Below are positions 46,422 to 57,567 of a DNA stretch of 64,000 bases, in pieces; the stretch's first letter is position 1, and the number at the start of each line of letters is the position of its first letter. Position numbers and translations under genes: made by a program. The stretch covers positions 6,386,104 through 6,450,103 of the forward strand of contig RQOL01000699.1 of NCBI GenBank assembly GCA_013076295.1, in the 5' to 3' direction. The notes under the pieces are model-generated. The model did not search any database, was not told where the DNA came from, and worked only from the letters and a program-made list of their open reading frames with translations. The DNA comes from Sanderia malayensis. Its lineage: Eukaryota; Cnidaria; Scyphozoa; Semaeostomeae; Pelagiidae.

Positions 46422-46631
46422 TGTTGGATTTTGTATTGATTTTAATAAAAGAATCAAAGAATCTGGACAAAACTTCTCAAGCTAAACCACGAGGAGAGTG
46501 AGAAGTCAGCACCAGAACGAGGCTGTGACGTCAATCACATTACATCAGCCTCTACAATTAACAAAACATAATAAACTGTTCAATACTTAAATGTCTAATG
46601 AAATACTGTTTACATGTGTCCATTTCCAACA
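46422..46631 (-). repeat. 5' LTR of Copia element 1
   Basis: 210 bp with TGTTGGA...TCCAACA ends. Read on the minus strand it is followed at once by GGTTATGGGCCCAG, a Copia-type primer-binding site. Its outer edge abuts Copia element 2 at 46632, with no spacer. No 3' LTR copy remains in the window. Confidence 0.75.
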
Positions 46632-48476
46632 GGAATAAAACTGAATCATGATGATGGATGCAGTGCTCCATGTGAAAGCTGCATGATGGGAAAACAACAC
46701 CGACAATCCTTCCCTAAAGGAAGTGAAAATAAGCCTGTCGAAGCATGTGGTAACATTGTACACAGCGATGTATGTGGTCCTATGCCTGTCAATTCTATCG
46801 GCGGATCGCGCTACTTTGTTACATTTGTGGATGACTTTTCGAAGTACACTCAAGTCTATTTCATCAAGCAAAAGAGTGATGTCTTGGAAAAGTTCAAAGC
46901 ATTTGTTACTCAGATAGCTAACATCACTGGCAAAACTGTCAAGATCTTGCGGACTGACAATGGTGGAGAATACACCTCAAAGCTGTTTGGTGCATATTTA
47001 GCTGACAGGGGAGTTATACACCAGACGACAGTACCTGATAACCCTGCGCAAAATGGAACAGCCGAGAGAATGAATCGCACCATGATGGAAACAACAAGAT
47101 CGATGATGTGTCATGCCAAGGTACCGCAGACGTTTTGGGCAGAAGCAGTCAATACAGCGGTGTATCTGCGCAATCAAAGTCCCACAGTTTCTCTCAAGAA
47201 CGCTACACCGTATGAACGCTGGATTGGTCAAAAACCTGACCTTGCAAATCTGAAAGTATTTGGCTGTGTGTCATATGTCCATATCGCTAAAGAGAAATGT
47301 AGCAAATTGAATGCAAAGTCTCGGAAAGGAATCTTTGTTGGGTATCCAGATGGAACCAAAGGATATAAATTATTCGATCTTACAAAGGGTGTGTTTATCC
47401 GCAGCAGAGATGTTGTATTCGCTGAAGAAGAATTTCATAGCTTCTCTAATAAAGAGTCCGATGATGGCGACTTAATCTACCCAGATGGTTGGCAATCTGA
47501 ACGTGCTGAAGAGGAGAATCAACCTCAACCTGAGCCACTGATTAACCAACCAGTGGGAGAAACGTTTGAAGATCGTTTCATGCATGACGTGCAGCAACTT
47601 GGACCACAGAGAGATCGCAGAGCTCCCAGAAGATTCTATGAAGAATGCAACACTGTTAGTATGACGATTGACATTGACGAGCCAAGTAAAATCAATGAAG
47701 CTTGGCATGGGGACTACAAAAAGCAGTGGAAAGAAGCATCTGATGCGGAGTTCCAATCTCTAATGAGCAATGAGACATGGGAACTTGTCCCTCCACCAAG
47801 CAACAAGAATATCGTTGGAAACAGATGGGTTTTCAAGGTGAAACGAAACACTGATGGATCAATCGATAGATTCAAGGCACGTTTGGTAGCCCAAGGCCAT
47901 TTGCAATCAGCAGGAACTCATTACCTGTAGCTCGTTACACATCCATGAGGTCTCTATTAGCACTGGCGAATGTCAAGGATTGGCATGTACATCAGATGGA
48001 TGTGAAGACTGCCTTTCTGCAAGGCAGCATAGATGCAGAAATGTTCATGCAACAACCAGTAGGCTATGTCAACAAGGACATGCCAGATCATGTCTGTAGA
48101 CTGCAGAAGAGCATATATGGTCTGAAGCAAGCAGCCAGATGCTGCAACAATGAAATTGATAGATTTCTCCAGTCAAATGGATACAAGCAATGTTCTTCTG
48201 ACGGCTGCATTTACACGAAAGTAGTAAAGCAAGAAGATGGTCAAATGGACTTTGTAATATTATCTCTTTGGGTAGATGATATCTTGTTGTTTTCAAACAA
48301 TATGAGCATGATGTCTGAAACTAAGAAACAGCTGCAAGAAAGATTTGTTGTTGTTGACCAAGGAGAAGTTTATTATGTCCTGGGAATGCTTGTAAAACGT
48401 GATCGTCATCAAAGAACAATGACAATCAACCAAGAGAACTTCTTGAAAGGGGTCTTGAAAGGGTATGGCATGGAAG
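46632..48476 (+). pseudogene. Copia element 2: integrase and RT first part
   Basis: Plus strand. It starts inside the integrase zinc region (CESCMMGKQHRQSFPKG). The integrase core is intact: VHSDVCGP, ILRTDNGGEY, QNGTAERMNRTM. A small deletion and shift near 47927 interrupt the RT start. RT continues with HQMDVKTAFLQGSIDAE, KSIYGLKQAAR and LWVDDILLFS, all normal. The frame is cut at GYGME, where the hAT-like MITE and Gypsy 2 lie, and resumes at 56547. The 5' end (LTR, Gag, protease) was replaced by Copia 1. Confidence 0.85.
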
Positions 48477-48694
48477 TGTGGCATATATCTCCCCAGATAT
48501 TTTCTGTTCAAAAAGCACGATCAATTTCCAGCCACATCATATTCGTATATTATAATCAAAAGCGAAAACTTTAGTTACAGAAAACTGTCTGTACTCTTCA
48601 ACACCAACAACTCTAACTTAACTTCTCTCACAACGATCATATCAAGTTACAAAATAAATTAAATTAATGGGGGGTAAACCCGGGAGCCCTCACA
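48477..48694 (-). repeat. LTR (3') of Gypsy element 2
   Basis: 218 bp; purine tract adjacent at 48695-48709. Confidence 0.92.
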
Positions 48695-48949
48695 CTCTCC
48701 CCCCTCTGAAATAAATGTCTCCTGACATTTTGGAAAGTCCGATTAATCTACATCGTTCATATAACTCATCTTCTCTTTAATTTCGAAACCCTGCTCCACT
48801 GACAATATCATCCATTGACCAGCGGTGGTAACGTAACAAGCTGCGCAGCATCATTCAAATTTCTAGTGTTCAAAGCATTCATCGATGTTTATCGGGTTAG
48901 TCTTGGATAAAAGTATCCGGTGGCGATATGGCATCAGTGGTGATTTTTG

Positions 48950-49020
48950 TCTTTATATATTTATTTATTTTTTTTATTTTATTTATTTATTTTTTTTTTT
49001 TAATAATAAAAAAAAAGTAT
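48950..49020. repeat. Poly(T)/poly(A) low-complexity tract
   Basis: TTTATTTATTTTTTTTATTT then TAATAATAAAAAAAAAG, between the 3' LTR and the end of integrase of Gypsy 2. Simple sequence. Confidence 0.8.
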
Positions 49021-49122
49021 ATGTCAAATGTGTCAACAACGAGCAACGTAAATTTCAGCGTATAATAGTTGTAGAATAATGCGTAAATCGTGGTCCATTC
49101 CGCTAAAATGTCAGTTGAGCGA

Positions 49123-50874
49123 CTAATATACAGGCGGTACATATCCGTGTGGCACAAACACGTTAAATTGTGGACTGAAGTACGGAGGAAAATTCATCGA
49201 AATGTGATACGCTGTATGGGGTGGAGTAATTTCCGGTATTATTGGTTGAATTCGTGCTCTTATATCTGCGGGCTGGCCTAATCCATAATACGAAAACATT
49301 ACAGGTGGGTTGCGTATTCTTTGAGGTCGTTGGTTAACATTCAGTTGAATCGGCTCGTTCGAAGGGGCCATTGGAGTATTAGTTGTTACATTGTGAGGCT
49401 CTTCATTACCTTGTGGTACCTCTATCTCATTGTCTGAAGGTAATCCTGATTCTCCATTCTCGGCCGCTTCTGTAGGTATGTGTTGCATATGTCGCGTGAC
49501 TTCGGAGAGCTGGTTTGGGTCAAATCCATATTCATCTGCTGGCCCCTCCTCGTCTGACTCAATAACATGATTTGGTTGACGCTGATTGCGAGAAGACGCT
49601 GGCCGACGGTGATGAGGTTCTGGAGGATTCTCTGGCGTCGCTTCATACGGTAGAAATGGGCAAGGCAGCATCAAATTGCGATGAAGCATTCGCTTCCTCC
49701 CCGTGCCTTGTGCAAGTGCAACTTCATAAACTGCGTTATGGGGATCTGGTCTCCGAAGAACAACATACACCTGGTCTTCCCAAAAGGATCGTAATTTTCC
49801 CGGTCCTCCTCTTTCTAATAGACGTTTTACTAACACACGATCACCCGGTTTCAGCTCGGTGACAAAAGCTCTTTCATTGTAGGGTTCTCTTCCCTTCTGC
49901 ATACTTTGTCCCGATTTCTCAGCTGCGATCTTGTGGGCCTCTTCCATGGCTTGCCTCCAATCCTTCAAGTATTGCGGGTATCTCTTACACACGGCGCTTT
50001 TTGTGCTGCCAAAGATAATATTAATTGGCAACCTTGGCTTTCTCCCGAATAGCAATTCGTAAGGCGAGAACCCGGTAGAGTCATTTCGAGTACAATTGTA
50101 CGCAAATATCAACTTATTGACATGATCTTTCCAACGAGACTTTTGTGAATCCGAGAGGCAACGTAGCATGGAGAGCAAAGTTTGATTAAACCGTTCACAC
50201 TGTGCGTTGCCCATAGGATGGTATGGTGTTGTCCGTGAACGTTTAATGTTGGTTAGTTGTTCTAATTTGTGGAACAAATCGTTCTCAAACTCCGTGCCCT
50301 GATCATGATGTATCCTTTGTGGGTATCCAAACCTCTGTATAAAATCGTTGAAAAGCTTCTCAGCGGCAGTCTTAGCTGATTTATTCGTAGTTGCATAACC
50401 TTGTGCAAAACGGGTAAAGTGGTCAACTATGACCAAGATATATTCATATCCCCCTGCGCTTTTCTCCAAGTGGACAAAATCAATGCTAACAAGCTCAAAC
50501 GGTGCACTTGTTTTTATACTTTGAGCTGGAGCACGTTGATTGATGGTGGGCTTTTTACGCTGTAAACATTTGCAGACTTTAGTAACATAGTGTTCTATGT
50601 CCCTGGCCATGTGGGGCCAATAAAATCTTTCCCTTGCTAACTCTATGACCCTGTTTGCTCCAACGTGACCCATTTCTTTGTGAAGGTGTCGCAGCACTAG
50701 TTGATGATATTTTTGTGGCAGTACTAACTGTTCTCTGTCACTGGTTTTTCTATAGAGAATACCGTCTTGCTCTATTTTAAACTTAGACCATTCATGCATC
50801 GCGGTACATACTGCTGCCGTTTCTAGATGCAATTGTTCTTGTGTAGACTTCCCATTTTCTTGGAAGTAAATCAA
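49123..50874 (-). pseudogene. Integrase of Gypsy element 2
   Basis: A long open frame of 583 residues. Zinc head HLHKEMGHVGANRV...CKCLQRKK. Core: VSIDFVHLEK (D), IHHDQGTEFENDLF (D) and HPMGNAQCERFNQTL (E) are intact. After the GPY/F-like region (LKPGDRVLVKRLLERGGPGKL, VYEVALAQGTGRKRMLHRN) comes a long proline-, Asn- and Glu-rich tail. It is joined upstream to RNase H in the same frame through a TGA at 50875-50877, probably a decayed CGA. Confidence 0.85.
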
Positions 50875-53797
50875 TCAGCTGATAACTGCATCCTCCATCT
50901 GCGCTTTCCTGATGAAATCTGTTTTCATTGGCCAATATTTCCTGGTCGTCGGATGTGCGAAAAATGCATCAATGGTTTCTTTATTTATTGTTAATGATGT
51001 AATCCATGCTGAACGGTGAGTGTTCTGTGCGAAGTTAGCATTGATTGAGGCTTTGATATCACCCGAAGAAATCTCTTCTGTACATTTAGACATAAAGGTG
51101 TTGATATCAGTAGGCATCCGAGACAAGAAATCTGCATCTTTGTTGGCTTTTCCAGGTCTGTACTTTATGGAAAAGTTGAAATCAGCAAGCGAAGCGACCC
51201 ATCTATGTCCTGTAGCTGTTAATTTTGCCGTTGACATGACATACGTTAGGGGGTTGTTGTCTGTATACACTGTGAAGCTTGGACCATAGGCCAGATAATC
51301 ACGAAATTGTTCTGTGATGGCCCACTTCAGAGCAAGGAATTCGAGTTTTCCGCTGTGGAGGTAGTAATTTCGCTCCGCTGGTATCAATGTTCTAGATGCG
51401 TAACCTATAACACGCATAATTCCATCTTGCCTCTGGTATAGGACAGCACCTAAACCTTCTTGAGACGCATCAGTGTGCAGAAGGAAAGGTTTCTCGAACT
51501 CAGGTATGCCATCACGGGTGGATTAATCAATGAATCAATCAATGTATTTAGCGATTGTTTATGAGATTCTGTCCACTTCACCGGCTCACGTGCTGGCAAT
51601 TGAGAGAATTTCGACTTTGTTGTGCACTTCTGATTTTGGGTATCAGTTGTAGTATGGTTTCCTTTCAATAAATCATAGATCGGCTTCGCTGTCCTTGAAA
51701 AATTTGCAATGTACCTGCGATAGTACCCTAAAAGTCCGATGAGGTGCCGAACATCGCCGACTGTCTTTGGGATCCATTGTTTTAGGTTTCTGACAGCTTC
51801 TGTGCCTTTAGGATCTGGTTTGTACCCTCTTGAGGAAACTATACGTCCCAGATAGTTCACTTCCTTCTGGAAAAAATGGCATTTCCGCGCCTTGAGCTTT
51901 ACTCCACTTTCTCTCAGTTGCCGCAGGACCCTTCCTACATGTTCTAAATGTTCATCAAATGTTTGAGAATAGACGATCACATCGTCCAAGTATGGTACAC
52001 AGAACTTGTCACGATAGTCAGTTAGCACAGTCTCCATGTACCTCTGAAACTCACTGGGGGCATTTTTCAACCCAAATGGAATCCTTTGCCATTCAAACAA
52101 GCCCCAAGGGGTTACAAATGCTGTCAGATGTCTACTATCTGGATGCATAAATCCCTGATGATAGGCTTTACCTTGATCTAAGGTGGAAAACCATTGTTGT
52201 CCAGCAAAGCCATCTAACGTGTCTTGTATCCGTGGGATGGGATGTCGATCTGTGATTGTCTTGCTGTTTAATTGTCGGTAGTCTACACAGAGCCTCATAG
52301 TTCCACCTTTCTTCCGCACCACTACACAAGGGCTGCTGTAGGAAGATCTTGATCTCTGAATAAATCCTTTGTTCAGTAAATCTTCAACGTACTCTTTCAG
52401 CTCGCCAATTAATGGACGTGGAACACCCAAGTACGTTTTAGCCACTGGCGTGTTATCAGTTAGCTCTATTTTCATCTGAAGGTTGTTCGCACAGCCAATG
52501 TCATTGTCGTCTTTGCAAAATGAACCACGTTCTTTCATGAGCATTTTATGAACTTTCTGTTTTTGTTCAGCTGTGAGATGGTCATTCAAAACCACTTCGG
52601 GCACAAAAACATTGCTGAGATGTAGTGGTTCAGCTTCCTGAGTAGCGGTATTCACTTTAACTTCGCTTTCGGGTTTGGAGTCAACTGTCGGTTCTTTGAG
52701 AGTCACATCAATAGGAGTTACTGATCTCACCAACTGTAACGTGCCAATGACAGTACGACCCTTCAAAACGATATTATGTGCACTAGCATTTGAGACGATG
52801 AGATTTACTCTCACATTATTTCCTCCTTTCAAGTAAATTAGGGTCTCGTCAATTTCAATACCATTTGGCAGCGACTGAAAGACGTCATTCTCAAACATAA
52901 CAGGAATGTCCTTGTCTACATGTCCCGAGTTAATGCGAAATGACAACTTCTTCGTTTCCTGGGCGGGAATGGTAATGTCTCTTTTCAATGTTTTTACAGC
53001 TGATAGATAAGGGTCATTTTGCATTTGAATACAGTTAATGATAGCATTTACATTTCCGGCAATCTTCCGAGGTAAACTGTTTTTTAATAACAAGGTTATC
53101 TCATCAGTCCCCAAGCTGCCGTCATATTTACCCACTAGTTCCTCCAGTACATTGTAGCCTATGATTGGGTTATCGATATTGGATTCAGTAACCAGCATAG
53201 GTAGGTCGATAACTCTTGTACCAGTTGAATTGTCCTTGAGTTCACACTTAACATTAATCCAGCCCAAGTAAGGCAGAGTTGTTCCATTTGCTGTTTTCAG
53301 TTCAAGGTTTGCACCAGGATCAAGAAGATCTTCAATCTTATTTACAGTTGTTCCTTTCAGCTGACTTTTCACCTGTTGCAAACTAATAATCGACACTTGA
53401 GCTCCGGTGTCCAATAATGCAGGGGTTTCTACCCCATTCAGTCTACAAAAGATGATACATTTATTTCCAATTAGTTTCGCAACTTTTGCCTTTTCCCTCG
53501 GTGTTATATATGTGGCGTAGACATCTGAGTTGTCAGCATCAACAAGACTTGGTCCAACATCAGACTCTATTCTCTTTGTAGAAACTTTCTGGATCGCTAT
53601 ACAAAGAGTTTTGTGCTGATTCCAGGCACTAACTTGACATATCTTGCCACAATAGCTCACACATTTGCAACCACCGCAATGGAAAAGCATTGTTTCTTCC
53701 CTCTCAGTTCCACAAAAACTACAGCACTGGGACTTGTATTCTCCTTGTTCGGCTACTGTCCGTCCCGTGACAGCAGCCGAGGGGGGTTTTCCGAATT
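50875..53797 (-). pseudogene. Pol of Gypsy element 2: MYND finger, protease, RT, RNase H
   Basis: The pol frame opens about 53797, just after a TAA, and overlaps the end of gag by about 45 bp. It starts with a MYND-type zinc finger (CCSFCG, then [18 protein letters not shown]-x2-H-x3-C). Protease follows ([16 protein letters not shown]). RT has [23 protein letters not shown] and [12 protein letters not shown] one-base loss near 51500 breaks the RNase H start. RNase H continues at 51417-50875 (EFLALKWAITE, TDNNPLTY). A MYND finger between nucleocapsid and protease is not part of the usual Gypsy layout. Confidence 0.85.
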
Positions 53798-55099
53798 CTT
53801 ACAATTGTACAAAAGGTGTCCATCATCCTCACACTTCCAGCAGTGACGACATGATTCTGCATTTCCTTCAGCCTGACACTTTTCACAACCTCTACGCCTC
53901 TTTCTCGAAGCTTCAAAGGGCCTCCTGCCCTGTGTTTCTCCTTGGTTCTGTCGCTTCTTTACATCTCCTCTAAGTGTAACCATTTCTCCTCTCAGTGCTC
54001 TGACCTCTGCAACAAGCTCTTTGATCGAAAATGCCTCATCATTCCTTTTGTCATTAATCTTAGTATCCGTGGTTGACTGGACTTGGGCCACTTTGGCCTT
54101 TCCCCTTTGGCCCACACCTAACTTTAAATTACGCTCCGATCCTTCAGTGACAGCGATATTAAGCTCATTAATAAGCTCAGCATCAGTAACGCCTGGCTTT
54201 TGAAGGTGAGGGCGCATTCTCGTCCTCAAGATGTTGCTTATTAATCCTGTTTCTACAGCATGCAGGAACATGGACTGACACTGCACAGGCTCATACCTGA
54301 CTTTTGCGTTACCTGCTTTCGAAGCGAAAATTACCTTCTCTCTCAGATTCATTGCACGCAGAAGAAAATTCTGTGGTTCTTCAGTTGAATTTTGTACCAA
54401 ATTGGTGAGGCTTGTATAAAGCTCGCTTGCGTTCTTTTCTTGAAAATGGGCACGCAGAATCTTCTTTATTGTTTCTAAGCCTGATTCCCTCATGGCCTCG
54501 ATATAATCTTTCAAAGGAAGGCTCGCTGAAACACACCTGATAATTCCATCTATCACTTCTTTCTCCTAGTAGCCTTTCTTTAATCCTTCCTCGATCTGCC
54601 TGTTTAAACTCATGAGCGACAAATTGTCTTTCTGCCCCTGTGGCCCTAAGCCTCCCACGATCCGAAATTCACGTCTGAACATCGACTTTAAACTTGCTAT
54701 GTTAGAGCCGTCCGAACTAATCCCCGTCTCATTTCTGGCGGCTCTGAGCCTCTCCTTGGCGGCTTCTAGCTCTCTCTGTTGCTTCTCTTTCAACACAGCA
54801 ATATTGGCCTCCAATTCTTTAATTTTCTCTTGTTCCGCACTATTTCCTTGTCCCATTTGCGAAACCACAGCGATACAATCATGTAGAAATGATTCCCCTT
54901 CCTCTTCTTTCAATTCCGAGATTAATTTCTCAAATTTTGAAATCAAGACCGTCGTCAATCCTAACCGTGTCTCATTTTCAAATTCGGCCTCAGGAATTTT
55001 AAAACGAACACAAAGTTCGCACAGTTTATCTTGTGTAAGGGGCACAATAAATCCAGCTAATTTGATCTGAAGCTCCTCTACTTCACTTGTCGCTGACAT
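53753..55099 (-). pseudogene. Gag of Gypsy element 2
   Basis: ATG at 55099 (MSATSEVEELQIKLAG). An N-terminal region with a coiled coil (QEKIKELEANIAVLKEKQ) runs to GLKKGY, then a TAG at 54566-54568, then the same frame continues (IDGIIRCVSASLPL) through the capsid-like part. Nucleocapsid: C-K-C-Q...CRHCWKCEDDGHLLYNC, with one C-x2-C-x4-H-x4-C knuckle. It ends at 53753. An AAACCCC/CCCCCCT run at 53781-53790 within the overlap is a candidate -1 frameshift site to Pol. Confidence 0.8.
53781..53791 (-). promoter_or_regulatory. Candidate -1 ribosomal frameshift site gag/pol
   Basis: On the minus strand the run A-AAC-CCC-CCT lies in the short overlap where gag is still open and pol has just opened (after TAA). 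Pol is in the -1 frame relative to gag, and this is the only homopolymeric run in the overlap. No downstream pseudoknot was evaluated. Confidence 0.5.
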
Positions 55100-55297
55100 T
55101 TTAATTCTAAAGTTCGTTCCGATAATAAACACCGAAGAAATTGTCAACCAGAACCAGAGTGCAAAATTGAATAGATTATAAACAAAATCAGGAAGTCAAT
55201 CGAACAACCGACTTCAGAATACTCAGGTATAATATACATTGACACAGAATAATTCACGAATGGAATCTCAAACCTGTCACGTCGTGGTCACCAAATT

Positions 55298-55515
55298 TGT
55301 GGCATATATCTCCCCAGATATTTTCTGTTCAAAAAGCACGATCAATTTCCAGCCACATCATATTCGTATATTATAATCAAAAGCGAAAACTTTAGTTACA
55401 GAAAACTGTCTGTACTCTTCAACACCAACAACTCTAACTTAACTTCTCTCACAACAATCATATCAAGTTACAAAATAAATTAAATTAACGGGGGGTAAAC
55501 CCGGGAGCCCTCACA
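55298..55515 (-). repeat. LTR (5') of Gypsy element 2
   Basis: 218 bp, with the primer-binding-like site directly inside at 55280-55297. Confidence 0.92.
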
Positions 55516-55519
55516 GAAG

Positions 55520-56538
55520 CAGTGGCGGCGGGGAGCACTATTAATGTTATTAGTCTAATAGTAGTTTTTCCCATAATTCTTTCTAATTATTTGCGGGAAA
55601 AACAATTTGAAAAGAGGTACCAATCGACAGCAAACAAAATGTCAAACGACAGGTCTTATTTGGTCCCATTCCCATTGCCTATGTTTATTTGATCTGGATT
55701 ATGTGACATGCAATTATTCATTAATCCCATAAATTGAGCCGCTGACATTCCTTTGCAATTCAATATGGCCCATCCGTGTCTCCGGCCATGCTATTAGTCT
55801 GGCAATCTCAATAGCATATGGAGGAAAACAATTGAACATTTTGTCATCTGCCCCATTGTTGGTGACGTCGAAACTATGGTGTCGTAGGATTGTAAAACGA
55901 CTTCACTATTCGTTTTGAGAATCCAATAGCAGCAATTTCAAGCCAGACCTCAGAGTGACAATTCGAGTGAAAAATTGTTCAAAGAGAAGGTCGCTTCAAA
56001 ATGAATGAAATGGTCTCCAATAGAGTTAAATGGAATCTTTCAAAAGTGTTGTTTTTGTCAGAGCAGGGCAAATTTATTGCAAAACTACAGGCATTTTTTT
56101 ATGTTTTTGAGTCACCGGAGCGGAAAGAAGCGGCCTTACTATTAGTTTTCAGAAATCAATAGTAGGGCTACTATTGATTTCTGAAAACCTTTGTAAAAAA
56201 AGGAAATGGCCGCACCGGCACCCATCAGACGCAAAACATCAGGAGAAAAACCTTTCTTGTAACCACATTTAGTCAATTTCGATTGGGTTTCGAGAGGTTA
56301 GAACGGGGCCAGGAAATTTTTTATAATTAAAAAAGGTAAAAAATTTTATCATTCAAGCATTTTTATTGTGGCAGCTGTTTAATTTGTCAAATGTTGTTGA
56401 AATACTTTAACCAAAAGTATGAGGGAAAGGCAGTTGAAGTTGAATCTCCTGGACTAACATTTTCCGCCCTCGTTGGGTTTTTGCGAGCGGAGCGAGCATA
56501 AACTAATAGTACTTTTATAGAGCTGCGTGCTGCCCCTG
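55520..56538. mobile_element. hAT-like MITE in Copia element 2
   Basis: Ends CAGTGGCGGCGGGGAGC and the complement of CAGGGGCAGCACGCAGC. An 8-bp duplication, CATGGAAG (48469-48476) and CATTGAAG (56539-56546), matches 7 of 8. The left copy is now separated from the element by Gypsy 2, which used the last four bases, GAAG, as its target. Inside are CTATTAGT/ACTAATAG inverted blocks. No transposase. CAG ends with 8-bp duplication are typical of hAT. Confidence 0.8.
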
Positions 56539-56546
56539 CATTGAAG

Positions 56547-57304
56547 ATTGCAAACCCGTATCTACTCCATTGGAACCTGGCAGAAAATTTGGACAGTTGT
56601 CAGAAGCAGAAACTCCATTTGAAGTGAAAGAGTATCAGCAGATTATTGGCTCACTGACATATGTTGCAACAGCTACACGTCCAGATATAGCAGCAGCCGT
56701 GAATACTTTGTCCAAGTTCATGGCAAAACCTGGCAAAGAACACATGGTAGGAGTGAAGAGAATCCTGAGATACATCAAAGGAACACTCAACTATGGCCTT
56801 TGCTATAATGCACAAGACAAAAGTTGTATTCTTGCTGGTTATTCCGATGTTGATTGGGCAGGAGATATTGCTACTAGGCATTCTACTTCTGGCTACATAT
56901 TTCAGATTACAAACAACACTATTAGTTGGTGCAGCAAGAAGCAGAATACAGTTTCCAAGTCAACAACTGAAGCTGAGTATGTGGCACTGAGCTTTGCCGC
57001 TCAAGAAGCTATTTGATTAAGACGACTCCTTGAAGATTTGGGATTGAAAGAAGACAGACCAACAACAATTTACGAAGACAACAATGGTGCAATTGAGTTG
57101 AGTCGAAATCCAAAATTCCACGATCGCACCAAACATATTGATGTGGCTCATCATTTTGTGAGAGAACAAGTTGCTCGGAACAACATATCAACACTTGTTC
57201 CAAGTATTGTTCTACAAAGACATGTTGGCAGATGGTATGACTAAAGGATTGTCAAAAATAACTTTTGAGAGACTCAGAGACTGTTTAGGAATTAAAGCAG
57301 CTTA
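56547..57304 (+). pseudogene. Copia element 2: RT end and RNase H
   Basis: Continues the RT cut at 48476 with CKPVSTPLEPG. Then KEYQQIIGSLTYVATATRPD, GYSDVDWAGD, STSGYIF and STTEAEYVAL (RNase H region), a TGA at 57014-57016 where Trp is usual, YEDNNGAIELSRNPKFHDRT, and a final LADGMTKGLS block after a one-base shift near 57205. It ends with TAA at about 57302-57304. Confidence 0.85.
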
Positions 57305-57349
57305 ATTAATTTTTCTATCTTTCTTAATAGTGATGTCATCAAGTGGGAG

Positions 57350-57567
57350 TGCTATGAATTGATTATATTATCATTATCATTATGTATGATGAGCATCACA
57401 ATGCATTACGCAATATAAGCACTGTTGACAGACACTGCGCATACACACATCATGTGATTAGCTTATACGTTTATCATACTCTGTAACCTGTGATTCTACC
57501 TTATTCTTTGTTCAATGATTTATACGTGACCAGAATATCTCTTGATTATCTCCTGTGACTTCTAACA
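57350..57567 (+). repeat. 3' LTR of Copia element 2 (inferred)
   Basis: Starts TGCTATGAATTG directly after the purine tract AAGTGGGAG and ends CTTCTAACA. The position relative to pol, TG/CA ends and length fit. There is no second copy to compare, because the 5' part of the element is missing. Confidence 0.6.

Larger units (their letters stand above)
48477..55515 (-). mobile_element. Gypsy-type LTR retroelement 2, full length
   Basis: Two 218-bp LTRs (48477-48694 and 55298-55515), TGTGGCATAT...CCCTCACA, differ at only two sites by eye. GAAG flanks both sides (48473-48476 and 55516-55519). Inside the 5' LTR, TTTGGTGACCACGACGTG fits a primer-binding site. CAGAGGGGGGAGAG abuts the 3' LTR as polypurine tract. 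It is about 7.0 kb and encodes Gag and Pol on the minus strand with few defects: a TAG in gag, one frameshift and one TGA in pol. It is probably the youngest large element here. Confidence 0.92.
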
